Positions 1-9,401 of a stretch of 64,000 nt of DNA are shown piece by piece. The notes beneath the pieces are model-generated. The model ran no database searches. It was not told the origin of the DNA and saw only the letters and a program-made list of their open reading frames with translations. Every line of letters begins with the position of its first letter. Position 1 is the stretch's first letter. The DNA is from Marivivens niveibacter (GTDB taxonomy: Bacteria > Pseudomonadota > Alphaproteobacteria > Rhodobacterales > Rhodobacteraceae). The translations under genes were made by a program, and so were the position numbers. The DNA lies in NCBI RefSeq assembly GCF_002150005.2, contig NZ_MSPP01000001.1, positions 806,001 through 870,000 of the forward strand, given 5' to 3'.

Positions 1-640
1 CTTTGCCATCAAATTCGGCTACGCCGTCGAAGCATCGCTGGGCTATTACATTTTCCCCATCGTCGCGGTTCTGTTGGGCCGCGTGTTTCTGGGCGAACGA
101 TTGTCGATTTGGCAATTATGTGCGGTCGGGCTCGCAACGGCGGCGGTTATTATCCTAACCGCTGGATTGGGCGTCCCGCCGTGGATTGCACTGGGATTGG
201 CGGGCACGTTCGGGATTTACGGATTGATCAAGAAACGGATCACCCTTGGGCCCGTTCTATCGGTCACGGCCGAAGTGTTAGTGCTGGCACCCTTCGTGGT
301 GTTTTATCTGGTCATCTGGGGCGCACGGGACCTGACACTATGGACCCATGTTTTGCTATTCGGGTCTGGCCCGCTGACAGGTGTGACGCTGGTGCTATTC
401 GCCTATGGTAGCCGCCGCGTCGCGCTGTCGACGGTCGGGATCATGCAATACATCAACCCGACCTTACAATTCATCGTGGCGACCACGGTATTCCTAGAAC
501 CATTCACGGTCTGGCATCAAATCGCATTTGCGTTGATCTGGACCGGTGTTGGTATCTATTGCGTGGCCGCGATCCGTCAGGACAGATCAGCGCGCAAAGC
601 CGCCTCAAGGGAGGCGACGTTAGGCACGGTTGTTACATAG
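1..640 (+). CDS. rarD: RarD/EamA family permease (3' part only)
   Basis: The 5' end lies outside the window; the open frame runs in from base 2. About 212 residues of a multi-spanning inner-membrane protein remain, with six or so hydrophobic segments separated by short basic turns. The stretches GYYIFPIVAVLLGR and FGIYGLIKK, and the late segment MQYINPTLQF, are typical of the RarD branch of the EamA (DMT) transporter superfamily. RarD proteins are about 300 residues, so roughly the last two thirds is present. The substrate is not known for the family. The 3' end overlaps the convergent LOG-family gene by 64 bases, so no terminator fits between them. Confidence is high for the family and moderate for the RarD subfamily. 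Confidence 0.85.
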   Translation, partial: FAIKFGYAVEASLGYYIFPIVAVLLGRVFLGERLSIWQLCAVGLATAAVIILTAGLGVPPWIALGLAGTFGIYGLIKKRITLGPVLSVTAEVLVLAPFVVFYLVIWGARDLTLWTHVLLFGSGPLTGVTLVLFAYGSRRVALSTVGIMQYINPTLQFIVATTVFLEPFTVWHQIAFALIWTGVGIYCVAAIRQDRSARKAASREATLGTVVT

Positions 641-1122
641 TCCAGCACGTCTTGGTCGGCGAACCCTTCGGTCACCACATGCGATATTAATCCGACCAGT
701 GGCTGCCAATATCCGTCAACGTCCAGCAAATAGATCGGTTTGCTGTGCAGGCCCAATTGGCGCCATGTCAGAACTTCGAAAAATTCATCTAGCGATCCGC
801 CACCACCTGGCAATACAACAATTGCATCGGCGTTCATGAACAACACTTTTTTACGTTCATGCATCGTTTCGGTGATGACAAAACTGTCCAGATCGCGTTT
901 TCCAACTTCGCGTTCAAACAGGTGAACAGGGATAACGCCAAAGGTTTTGCCGCCCTTAGATTGGGCCGTGCGCGCCACCGTGCCCATCAGGCCCACATCA
1001 CCTGCGCCGTAAACCAGTCGCCAATCGTTTCGTGCCAACATTTCGCCGGTATCTACCGCTGACTGTTCGTATGACGGGCGCAGACCCGACCGTGACCCGC
1101 AATACACGCATACTGATTTCAT
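577..1122 (-). CDS. LOG family protein (nucleoside 5'-monophosphate phosphoribohydrolase)
   Basis: A 181-residue cytosolic Rossmann-fold protein of the TIGR00730/LOG family. Members cleave the N-glycosidic bond of nucleoside monophosphates, including cytokinin ribotides. The N-terminus KSVCVYCGSRSG and the nucleotide-binding signature PGGGGSLDE near residue 106 are diagnostic; the usual form is PGGxGTxxE, so Ser replaces Thr here. Length is normal for the family. It is transcribed towards the rarD-like gene and overlaps its last 64 bases in antisense. The physiological substrate in bacteria is often unclear, so I give the family activity only. Confidence 0.88.
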   Translation of the reverse strand: MKSVCVYCGSRSGLRPSYEQSAVDTGEMLARNDWRLVYGAGDVGLMGTVARTAQSKGGKTFGVIPVHLFEREVGKRDLDSFVITETMHERKKVLFMNADAIVVLPGGGGSLDEFFEVLTWRQLGLHSKPIYLLDVDGYWQPLVGLISHVVTEGFADQDVLDYVTTVPNVASLEAALRADLS

Positions 1123-1236
1123 ACCTTCGGATGCCTTTTATCGATGAACATATCTTTGACCCTGCATAATCGCGTTGCTATGGTCCGACAACAATTGATG
1201 CTGCATAGCGGCAAAACGCTGCGAAAAGGGGACACC

Positions 1237-2619
1237 GTGGCGAAACTATTAGGAATGAATGCGACTGCTGTTGTCGTCGGTGCTGGCGTGGCTGGCCTGG
1301 CCGTTTTAGGTGTTTTGATCGCCAATCCACCTGCGCCAACCGAAGACGTCGTAACCGAAGACGCCGTAACCGAGGTTGCCGAAGTTGAGCAGGCCGAAGA
1401 AGCTGCAGTTCAGCAGTCAGAGCCAGAACCTGAAACGGTCGCGCCCGAAGAAACCCAGCGTCCAGCGCCGCAGTTTGACACGGTTCGTATCGAACCAGAT
1501 GGCACAGCAGTGATCGCAGGGCGGTTTGAGGGCGGCGGCGAAGTCGCGATTTTGCTGGATGGCGACGTGATCGAAACGGTCACGGCTGGCCCCGATGGCG
1601 CATTCGCGGGGTTCTTTACACTGCCCGACGCCGCAGACACACGGATTTTGACATTGTTGGGCGCTCCGGATGGCGACGCGGTTAGTGCAGCTGAAACAGT
1701 GATCGTATCACCGACCGTTACGCCATCCGACGACGACACCGATGTTGCGATGGCCGAGGAAACCGATGCGCCAACCGAGGCAGAAACTGTTATTGCCCAA
1801 GTCGAAGTAGACGAACAGCCCGCCGAAATGGCCGCAATCGAACAGACCGACACTGTGCAAATTGATGTGGTCGAACAGGAACAGCCAGAACAGGCCACCG
1901 ATTTGGCCGCGCAGATTACAGATGATGCTGCCGAAACCGTCGTGGAAACCGCCGAGGCCGTCGTTGACATGGTTGCGTCCGCTATGGACGAAAGCGATGA
2001 ACCGGTGGTTGTTGAAACCACCCCTGCGCCAGAAGTCGAAGTCGCAGAGGAGGCGGCCGAACCGCAGCAGCCTCAGATCCTGATGGCAAATGAGGACGGC
2101 ATTCGCGTCATCCAACCCGCGGACACAGCGCCAGAGGTCATGTCGGTCGTGTCGTTGGACACCATTTCCTATGATCCTGCAGGCGATGTTGCTTTGGCGG
2201 GACGCGCGACATTCCCCGGATCGGTGCAAATCTACCTGGACAACAGCCCGGTTAAATCGACCCCAATCGCCCCAACAGGCGATTGGTCGATCACTTTGCC
2301 GAATATCGAAACGGGTGTTTATACCCTGCGGGTTGATGAAATCGCCGAAGACGGCACCGTTCGTAGCCGCATTGAAACACCGTTCAAACGCGAAGAACCT
2401 GAAATTGTCGCCGAAAGCATGGAAACCGAAGTGACCGAGGAAACACGGATTACTTCGCGGACCGTCCAGCCGGGCAACACGTTGTGGGCGATTGCGCGTG
2501 AAACCTATGGCGACGGGTTCCTGTATGTCTATGTGTTCGATGCCAACCGCGACGATATTCGCGATCCGGACCTGATTTATCCGGGTCAGGTATTTGTTTT
2601 GCCGGAAATTGACGGCTGA
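1237..2619 (+). CDS. LysM peptidoglycan-binding domain protein
   Basis: I place the start at a GTG preceded by a strong AAAAGGGG ribosome-binding site; the open frame extends 31 codons further upstream without a comparable site. The product is 460 residues. It has one N-terminal transmembrane segment (VVVGAGVAGLAVLGVLIA), then a long acidic Glu/Ala/Val/Thr-rich low-complexity region. Two possible Ig-like or beta-sandwich stretches follow. A C-terminal LysM domain lies at about residues 409-456 (QPGNTLWAIARETYG to YPGQVFVLP). LysM binds the glycan chain of peptidoglycan, so the protein is probably anchored in the inner membrane and reaches the cell wall. Proteins of this layout are common in Rhodobacteraceae but uncharacterised. 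Confidence 0.85.
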   Translation: MAKLLGMNATAVVVGAGVAGLAVLGVLIANPPAPTEDVVTEDAVTEVAEVEQAEEAAVQQSEPEPETVAPEETQRPAPQFDTVRIEPDGTAVIAGRFEGGGEVAILLDGDVIETVTAGPDGAFAGFFTLPDAADTRILTLLGAPDGDAVSAAETVIVSPTVTPSDDDTDVAMAEETDAPTEAETVIAQVEVDEQPAEMAAIEQTDTVQIDVVEQEQPEQATDLAAQITDDAAETVVETAEAVVDMVASAMDESDEPVVVETTPAPEVEVAEEAAEPQQPQILMANEDGIRVIQPADTAPEVMSVVSLDTISYDPAGDVALAGRATFPGSVQIYLDNSPVKSTPIAPTGDWSITLPNIETGVYTLRVDEIAEDGTVRSRIETPFKREEPEIVAESMETEVTEETRITSRTVQPGNTLWAIARETYGDGFLYVYVFDANRDDIRDPDLIYPGQVFVLPEIDG

Positions 2620-2679
2620 TCTCTGGTCATTGGGGCGGGCGGCGCCTAGGTTCTGATTGCTAGCCAAGAAAGAACCTGA

Positions 2680-4500
2680 ATGCGCCCGCTACCAAAATCT
2701 GACGCCAATCTAAATGGCGACAAAATCGAAGGCATGAATGTCCTTCGCAAAGTGTTTCCCTATCTTTGGCCCGCCGATAAGGCGTGGGTGAAACGGCGCG
2801 TTGTGATCGCGCTGTCTGTTTTGGTGCTTTCCAAACTGGCTTCGGCAGGGGTGCCGCTGATCTATAAACGCATCGTCGACATCATGAGCGGCACAGCGGA
2901 TGCCGCTGAAATGCTGGCGATCGGTGCGGTGGGCCTGACGGTCGCCTACGGCATGGCCCGTTTGATGAACGTAGGGTTCCAACAGTTGCGCGATGCGGTC
3001 TTTGCGCCTGTTGGTCAACGCGCGCTGCGTCAGTTGGCAATTGAAACCTTCACGCACATACATCGCCTTTCGATGCGGTATCACATCACACGCAAAACCG
3101 GCGGGCTAAGCCGGATTATCGAACGGGGTGTCAAAGGCGTGGATTTCCTGCTGCGGTTCTTGCTGTTCAGCATCGGCCCGCTTGTTCTGGAACTGTTGAT
3201 GATCGCCGTCATTTTGTATTTCGCGCTGGACGCTTGGTATTTGGCGGTTGTGGTGATCACCATCGCAATTTACGTCCAGTTCACGTTCAAAGTGACCGAA
3301 TGGCGCGTACGCATCCGCAAAAAAATGAACGAACAGGATACCGACGCCAACCAAAAGGCTGTCGATAGTCTACTGAATTTCGAAACCGTTAAATATTTCG
3401 GCGCAGAGGAATGGGAAGCCAACCGTTACGACCGCGCGATGGAGCAATACGAAAAGGCGGCGTTGCAGACGTCTTATTCCTTGGCATTCCTGAATTTCGG
3501 ACAAAGCCTGATTATCACCAGCGGTCTGATTGCCGTGATGGTGATGGCTGCGATTGGCGTTGAAAACGGGACGCTGACGGTGGGCGATTTCGTAATGGTG
3601 AACGCCTATATGATCCAGATCACCATGCCTTTGAATTTCCTAGGCTCGGTCTATCGGGAAATTCGTCAGGCGATGATCGATATGGCGGAAATGTTCAATT
3701 TGTTAGAGCAACCGTCAGAAGTATCCGATAAATCGGGCGCAAATGTTCTAAATGTGCAGGGTGGCGCCGTGCGGTTTGATAACGTTCGTTTTGGATATGA
3801 CAGTGAACGGGAAATCCTCAAGGGCGTCACATTGGATGTCCCTGCGGGGCAGACTGTGGCGATAGTCGGGTCTTCGGGGTCGGGTAAATCCACCATCGGT
3901 CGATTGCTGTTCAGGTTCTACGACGTGACGGGCGGGTCTGTTTCCATTGATGGCCAAGACGTCCGCGACGTGACCCAAGATAGCTTGCACAAATCCATCG
4001 GCGTCGTGCCGCAGGACACCGTTCTGTTCAATGACACCATTGGTTACAACATTGCCTATGGTCGCCCTGACGCATCCCGCGACGATGTGATCGCCGCCGC
4101 CAAAGCCGCCCGTATCCATGATTTCGTAAAGTCACTGCCTGATGGATACGACACCCAAGTCGGTGAACGCGGGTTGAAACTGTCGGGGGGCGAAAAACAA
4201 CGGGTTGGGATCGCGCGGACCATTTTGAAAAACCCGCCGATCCTATTGCTGGACGAGGCGACCTCGGCTTTGGATACGGAAACCGAACGTAGCATTCAGG
4301 CGCAGTTGGCGGCGATGGGGCAGGGACGGACGGTGATCACGATTGCGCACCGTCTTTCTACCATTGCGGATGCCGACCGCATTGTTGTTCTAGAGAAAGG
4401 CCAGATCGTCGAAGAAGGTCGCCACGACGACCTGCTAGACCAAAACGGGCGCTATGCGCGTCTATGGGCCCAGCAAGCCGCCGAGGATAACGCAGCCTAG
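2680..4500 (+). CDS. Atm1/ABCB7-type ABC exporter (fused permease and ATPase)
   Basis: A 606-residue half-transporter with six transmembrane helices (about residues 40-320) followed by an ATPase domain. It shows Walker A GSSGSGKST, the signature LSGGEKQR, Walker B ILLLDEATSALD and the H-loop IAHRLST. The phrase NFETVKYFGAEEWE after the fourth helix is characteristic of the Atm1/HMT1 heavy-metal and iron-sulfur export subfamily. Bacterial Atm1 homologues move glutathione derivatives such as metal or mercurial conjugates and polysulfides across the inner membrane. An alternative start at the ATG 18 codons in (MNVLRKVFPYLWP) is possible. It ends one base before the convergent thioredoxin gene. 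Confidence 0.9.
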   Translation: MRPLPKSDANLNGDKIEGMNVLRKVFPYLWPADKAWVKRRVVIALSVLVLSKLASAGVPLIYKRIVDIMSGTADAAEMLAIGAVGLTVAYGMARLMNVGFQQLRDAVFAPVGQRALRQLAIETFTHIHRLSMRYHITRKTGGLSRIIERGVKGVDFLLRFLLFSIGPLVLELLMIAVILYFALDAWYLAVVVITIAIYVQFTFKVTEWRVRIRKKMNEQDTDANQKAVDSLLNFETVKYFGAEEWEANRYDRAMEQYEKAALQTSYSLAFLNFGQSLIITSGLIAVMVMAAIGVENGTLTVGDFVMVNAYMIQITMPLNFLGSVYREIRQAMIDMAEMFNLLEQPSEVSDKSGANVLNVQGGAVRFDNVRFGYDSEREILKGVTLDVPAGQTVAIVGSSGSGKSTIGRLLFRFYDVTGGSVSIDGQDVRDVTQDSLHKSIGVVPQDTVLFNDTIGYNIAYGRPDASRDDVIAAAKAARIHDFVKSLPDGYDTQVGERGLKLSGGEKQRVGIARTILKNPPILLLDEATSALDTETERSIQAQLAAMGQGRTVITIAHRLSTIADADRIVVLEKGQIVEEGRHDDLLDQNGRYARLWAQQAAEDNAA

Positions 4501-4501
4501 A

Positions 4502-4906
4502 TTATTCTACGCCCATATCGATCAGGTCGAAAATCTGGTCGCGATCTGTGATCGCGACCAGACGGCCAATTTCCGTCCGTCCGTCGAATAGAACCAGCGT
4601 CGAACGGCGCGGGATGTTGATCGATTTGGTGAAATCATCGTTGCCATATTCATCCCAATCGACGTTCACGAATTTGATCTGTTCCATCAGCGACGGATCT
4701 TCGGTCAGGATGGCATCAATCTGGCGTTCCTGCACCTTACAGGTGCCGCACCATGTTGCCTTGAAATCTACGAAAACAGTGTCGCCTGCATCCAGCATGG
4801 CCTGAACGTCATCGGTGGACACCCATGGGCGTTCGATATTCTGGGCAAAGGCTGGTAGGGCGGTCATCGCCAAAGCAGCAGCGAATAGGGCGCGTCTAGT
4901 GAACAT
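4502..4906 (-). CDS. Periplasmic thioredoxin-like protein
   Basis: A 134-residue thioredoxin-fold protein with an N-terminal Sec signal peptide (FTRRALFAAALAMTALPAFA, cleavage after AFA). The redox motif WCGTC sits near residue 52, and the conserved cis-proline region is at IPRRSTLVLF. The C-terminal half resembles the thioredoxin domain of DsbD. It lies just downstream of and on the same strand as a CcdA-type transporter gene, 15 bases away. I infer that CcdA passes electrons from the cytoplasm to this protein, which then reduces periplasmic disulfides. It is separate from CcmG, encoded 21 kb away. Confidence 0.85.
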   Translation of the reverse strand: MFTRRALFAAALAMTALPAFAQNIERPWVSTDDVQAMLDAGDTVFVDFKATWCGTCKVQERQIDAILTEDPSLMEQIKFVNVDWDEYGNDDFTKSINIPRRSTLVLFDGRTEIGRLVAITDRDQIFDLIDMGVE

Positions 4907-4921
4907 TGGGTTTCCTTTCGT

Positions 4922-5632
4922 TCAGAGTTTGACCGAAAGCGAGAGAAGCCAGTCCGGCATTATCTCGATCAGCCATATTTCGGCGTATTTGTGTGCTTGG
5001 GTCAGGATCATCAGACCCACGAGGATCGAAATGATGCCAAACACCCGCAGCGCCGTGGTTGCATTACGTTGTAGTGTGGTTTTGCGGCGGCGGATCACTT
5101 CTTGGCCGCCGTACGACAGGGCAAGGAATACGCTGCCGATGCCCAGACCGTAGGCCAGCATGATTGCTGCTGGGACCAAATAGGCATCGCCCGTTGATGC
5201 CAAGGCCACAGCCGCGCCCATTGTTGGACCAATGCAGGGGCTCCATGTGATGCCCAATGCGCCGCCAGCTGCGAAATTGGCAGTGGGTGAACCAGACAGG
5301 CGCATGGCCAATTCGTTGGCATTTCCCGCAACGCCTGACAGCATTTTAAAGGGCGAATAACGGGCGGGGATTAGGATCAGCGCGCCAAACACGATCAGGA
5401 AAATGGCACCCACATTTGCGATTTGGGTTTCATTGATGCCCAGTCGGCGACCCGCAACGGCCAATATAAACCCGACCAGCGCGGTCGATAATGCTAGACC
5501 CGCAGCCAGATACACGGGCGCGCGGCGGCTGTCTTGCATCGCCGAGGCTCCGATAATCGGTAGCAGCGGCAGAACGCATGGGTTCAGCAAAGTGAGCAGG
5601 CCCGCAACATAGCCAAGCACGATTTGTAACAT
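4922..5632 (-). CDS. ccdA: CcdA/DsbD transmembrane-domain protein
   Basis: A 236-residue polytopic inner-membrane protein of the CcdA family, which carries reducing equivalents from cytosolic thioredoxin to the periplasm. The first segment has the family Cys in LLNPCVLPLLP, and a second Cys lies in GALGITWSPCIGPTMG; these are the redox pair. About six transmembrane helices are visible. I chose the ATG after the GGGAGGA site; a TTG four codons upstream also opens the frame. The adjacent downstream gene encodes a signal-peptide thioredoxin, so the two form a minimal periplasmic reducing module. Confidence 0.88.
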   Translation of the reverse strand: MLQIVLGYVAGLLTLLNPCVLPLLPIIGASAMQDSRRAPVYLAAGLALSTALVGFILAVAGRRLGINETQIANVGAIFLIVFGALILIPARYSPFKMLSGVAGNANELAMRLSGSPTANFAAGGALGITWSPCIGPTMGAAVALASTGDAYLVPAAIMLAYGLGIGSVFLALSYGGQEVIRRRKTTLQRNATTALRVFGIISILVGLMILTQAHKYAEIWLIEIMPDWLLSLSVKL

Positions 5633-5722
5633 GAGTCCTCCCAAACCCTTTGCTTGATACTAGGCAGCAATGAACGATCTGGGAAATCACGAATAAGAGC
5701 GGTGATTGTAGCATTTGCATGG

Positions 5723-5750
5723 AAAAAAGGGGCCCAGCAGGGGCCCCTTT
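5723..5750 (-). terminator. Rho-independent terminator of the RND efflux operon
   Basis: A perfect 10-bp stem (AAAGGGGCCC with GGGCCCCTTT) closes a 5-base loop. On the minus strand it is followed by a run of T. It lies just past the stop codon of the RND transporter gene. Confidence 0.85.
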
Positions 5751-5756
5751 GGATCG

Positions 5757-8700
5757 TTATTCCGCCGCGCGCACCGCAGTGGGCGCGTCAGGGATTGGTG
5801 CAGGTTCGGAATCTACCCATATGATTTCGGGCGATTTTACCTTTTTTGCGGCGCGTTTTAGCGCGCGGTCTTTGGCTGCGCGGCTGCCGCCCAATTGGTT
5901 CTGGATCCAATGCGCATAGGTGCCCGCCCAGACGCGCAGCGCTAACATCGCGGGGGTAAATACCAGCGTCAGAACCGTGGCGATGCCCAGCCCGAACACA
6001 ACCGCCGTCGCTAACTGTTTCCACCAGAGTGCAGTTGGGCTGTCGATCGAATAGCCGCCGTTCATGAAATCAAGGCTAAGCCCAAACATCATAGGTGCAA
6101 GCCCCGCCATCGTTGTAATTGTGGTCAATAGAACTGGGCGAATGCGATCTTCGGCGGTACGAATAATAGCCTCTTTGCGGGGCATATAGGTGGTGTATTC
6201 CTGATAGGTGTCGATCAGAACAATGTTGTTGTTCACCACGATACCCGCCAGTGCGACAATGCCTGTTCCCGTCATGATGATAGAAAACGCCTGATCCATG
6301 ACCAGCATGCCGATCAAAACGCCCGTGGTGGACAAAATGACCGCCAGCAGCACCAGAACCGAATTGTAAAAACTGTTGAACTGCGCCAGCAGGATGATGA
6401 ACATCAACATCAAAGCAGCCGAAAACGCCTGCGCCAGAAATGCGCCGCTTTCCTCTTGGTCGGCCATGTCACCGCCCCATTCAAAACTGACGCCCGCAGG
6501 CAGGTTTCCGGGGGTGTTTAACCAGTCTTCAATCACAGCGATGCGTTCGTTGCCGTTGACGACCTCGCGTTTCAGATCACCGTTTTCAATATCGGCTAAT
6601 TGGTCCTCTGTCAGGTCAGCCTCGGCGACGATGATGAAATCGTCGGTTTCAGTGTTGGTGAGTTTGACAAACCCGTCAGCAACGCCCGCTTTGACGTTAA
6701 AATACCGTTTCTGGTCGATCCGGTCGATCTGCGCCAATTGGGGAACGGGCGTGCGTGTGATGAAATTCGACAGGGGCACCAAACCTGCGGTGGTGCGGAC
6801 CTTTAGGCTGTCCAACGTCGATAGAACCCGGTCTTGTTCAGGCAGGCGGACGCGGATTTCGACCTCTTCATCGGAGCTGTCGACGCGCATCGTATCCAGC
6901 AAAATGCCGCGCGTGACCAATTGAACCATCGCACCAACAGTTGCGACATCGGCGCCGTATCGGCCTGCTTTTTCGACGTCTACGTTAATTTCCCAATCAA
7001 TACCGGGCAGGGGGCGGCTGTCTTCGATCGCGGTGAGCGCTGGCATCGCATCAAAATAGGCCCGCACATCCGCGGTCGCAGCCAGCAATTCGTCCCAATC
7101 TTCGCCGATCACGCGCAAGGCAACGGGTTTTGTCGCTGCGGGGCCCATGGCCAATTCTAGCGTTTCGGACCGAATACCGGGGATGGCGTTCAGGCGATTT
7201 TGTAGGTTGTTCATGACAACGTTGCCGTCCAGATCGGCAACCGACAGTCCGTTTGCGCGGGCATAGGCGGCACGATCATCCCACGGGATTAATTCGATTT
7301 GTAGCTGTCCGATGGCGTCGCGCGGGCTTTCTGCGCCAGCAGTGTTCGAATTCAACCCGCCTTCACCTGCAAAGGCGAACACCGTTTGGATGCCGGGGGT
7401 TGTCAGAGCAACAGCTTCGGCTTGCGCGACAAGGTGGTCTTTTTCCTCAAGGCTTAGGTTACCACGGGCCTGTACGTAAACAATCGACTGCTCCGGTTCG
7501 GTTTCAGTGAAAAATTCAACGCCGTTGTTGTTTGCGCCAAAATAGCTAAACGTTGAGGCGACGAAAAACAGGATCAATCCAACAGTCACCAAAGGCATAA
7601 TCGGGTTGCCAGCAACAAACCAAATGACCCAGCCAAAGGGGGACCGTTGATAGCCCGCTTTGACCGATTTGGGCTTGCGGATAATTTTTGCTGCGCCGAC
7701 CGTGATTGACAATGCAACAGCACCGATCAGGAACATGGCAAACCCAGGTAGAGCATCAATGGCGTTCGCGGTTTGAACATCGTTGCCAGACAGATATCCA
7801 GGGTTCAGGGCCAACATGGCGCCAGTGTAGGCGATCATGGCAGCGGGCAAGACCAGTAGCGCACGCACCACCCACGGTAATCTTGCGCGCAAGACGTCCG
7901 ACGCGCCGCTAAAACTGCGGCTCGTGCGTCCCAAAACGCCGCCCATGACGGGCATGTAGATAAGTGCCACGACCAAAGATGCAGACAAAACGAATATCAG
8001 TGTGACAGGCAGCATACCCATGAACTGGCCGGGTACGCCGGGCCAGAACAGCATAGGTAAAAACGCGCATAGCGTTGTCGCGGTGGAGGAGATGACGGGC
8101 CAGAACATACGCTTTGCGGCGTCGGTATAGGCGTTCATCGGGCCTGCACCTTCGGCGATGCGTTTATCCGCATATTCAACGACAACAATCGCACCATCGA
8201 CCAACATCCCAACGGCAAGGATCAGACCGAACATCACGATGTTTGAAATCGTAACGCCCATTATGCCCAGCAAAAGGAACGCCAGCAAAAACGATGTCGG
8301 GATAGAGAAACCAACCAGCAGCGCGGACCGAGTGCCAAGCGACGCAAGCACCACAATCATCACCAGCGCAATGGCCGTAAGAACCGACCCTTCTAGCTGC
8401 GACACCATAGATGCGACTGTGCGGCTTTGGTCGTTAGAGGTGCCGACATTCACGGCAACTTGCAATTCTTCGGGCCAATTGGCGGCGTTTGCTTCGACCG
8501 TGGCGCGGACCAGTGCGGCGGTGTCAATCAGGTTGTAGCCACGCGCCTTAACCACCTGCAAAGCCACGGTTTTCACGCCGTTAAAACGGGCGGTGCTTTC
8601 TCGGTCTTCAAACGTAAGGCGGATGGTTGCCAGATCGCCCAGCGTAATCACGCGGTCGCCATTGGTTTTGACGGGCAGGTCGTAGATATCCTGCACCTCG

Positions 8701-9401
8701 TCAAACGAGGACGGGATTTTCACCGAAAATGACCCCTGCGCGGTTTCAACCTCGCCGGCAGCGATCAGCATGTTGTTGTTGACCACCACGTTGATCAATT
8801 CGCCTGCGGTCACGTTATATGCCTCTAGCCGCAGGGGATCGATTTCAACCTCGACCATTTCGTCGCGCTGGCCTGTTAGATTGGCGGATAAAACCGCATC
8901 AATCGCCTCAAGCTCGTCCTGTAGGTCTTTGGCAACGTTGATTAATGTGCGCTCTGGCACGTCACCGGTCAGGTTGACAATGATGATCGGAAATTCAGAG
9001 AAATTGATTTCGTTGATCGAATATTGGTCTGCGCCTTCGGGAAACGATCCTTGGGCGGAATTCATGGCGTCGCGGGCATCAGCCATGATTTTTGTTTTGT
9101 CCCAACCGAATTCAAATTCCAGCGACACACCAGCGTAGCCTTCGGATGCGACCGACGTCATGGTTTTCAGACCATCCAAATCGGCCAATTCGGTTTCCAT
9201 GGGTTCGACCAGCAGGCTTTCTGCGTCAGCGGCAGAGATGCCGGGGAAGGGGACGGAAATGAACAGTGCGGGGATTTCGATGTCTGGTTCGCCTTCTTTC
9301 GGAAGGCTGACATAGGCAATCGCCCCCGCCACAATGGACAGAACGATAAAGGATATGACCATACGGGCCCGATTTGCGGCCCAATCAATCATGCCTGTCA
9401 T
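5757..9401 (-). CDS. RND-family efflux transporter permease
   Basis: A 1214-residue inner-membrane pump of the resistance-nodulation-division class (AcrB/MexF-like, HAE1 branch). It has the usual first helix, a long periplasmic loop (about residues 30-330), six helices, a second periplasmic loop and six more helices. Recognisable pieces include the central helix with GMLVDGAIVVVEYADKRI and the late GIVALAGIVVNNNIVLIDT. The DNA start overlaps the stop of the adaptor gene by 4 bases, so the two are translationally coupled. An unusual stretch of roughly 95 residues (about 495-590), with two extra hydrophobic segments, lies between the two halves. Substrate cannot be told from sequence. No outer-membrane TolC gene is adjacent. 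Confidence 0.92.
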   Translation of the reverse strand: MTGMIDWAANRARMVISFIVLSIVAGAIAYVSLPKEGEPDIEIPALFISVPFPGISAADAESLLVEPMETELADLDGLKTMTSVASEGYAGVSLEFEFGWDKTKIMADARDAMNSAQGSFPEGADQYSINEINFSEFPIIIVNLTGDVPERTLINVAKDLQDELEAIDAVLSANLTGQRDEMVEVEIDPLRLEAYNVTAGELINVVVNNNMLIAAGEVETAQGSFSVKIPSSFDEVQDIYDLPVKTNGDRVITLGDLATIRLTFEDRESTARFNGVKTVALQVVKARGYNLIDTAALVRATVEANAANWPEELQVAVNVGTSNDQSRTVASMVSQLEGSVLTAIALVMIVVLASLGTRSALLVGFSIPTSFLLAFLLLGIMGVTISNIVMFGLILAVGMLVDGAIVVVEYADKRIAEGAGPMNAYTDAAKRMFWPVISSTATTLCAFLPMLFWPGVPGQFMGMLPVTLIFVLSASLVVALIYMPVMGGVLGRTSRSFSGASDVLRARLPWVVRALLVLPAAMIAYTGAMLALNPGYLSGNDVQTANAIDALPGFAMFLIGAVALSITVGAAKIIRKPKSVKAGYQRSPFGWVIWFVAGNPIMPLVTVGLILFFVASTFSYFGANNNGVEFFTETEPEQSIVYVQARGNLSLEEKDHLVAQAEAVALTTPGIQTVFAFAGEGGLNSNTAGAESPRDAIGQLQIELIPWDDRAAYARANGLSVADLDGNVVMNNLQNRLNAIPGIRSETLELAMGPAATKPVALRVIGEDWDELLAATADVRAYFDAMPALTAIEDSRPLPGIDWEINVDVEKAGRYGADVATVGAMVQLVTRGILLDTMRVDSSDEEVEIRVRLPEQDRVLSTLDSLKVRTTAGLVPLSNFITRTPVPQLAQIDRIDQKRYFNVKAGVADGFVKLTNTETDDFIIVAEADLTEDQLADIENGDLKREVVNGNERIAVIEDWLNTPGNLPAGVSFEWGGDMADQEESGAFLAQAFSAALMLMFIILLAQFNSFYNSVLVLLAVILSTTGVLIGMLVMDQAFSIIMTGTGIVALAGIVVNNNIVLIDTYQEYTTYMPRKEAIIRTAEDRIRPVLLTTITTMAGLAPMMFGLSLDFMNGGYSIDSPTALWWKQLATAVVFGLGIATVLTLVFTPAMLALRVWAGTYAHWIQNQLGGSRAAKDRALKRAAKKVKSPEIIWVDSEPAPIPDAPTAVRAAE

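Noticed and set aside
1708-2667. 319-residue minus-strand ORF opposite the LysM gene
   Set aside because: The sequence is repetitive antisense of the low-complexity acidic region; no family motif and no start signal.
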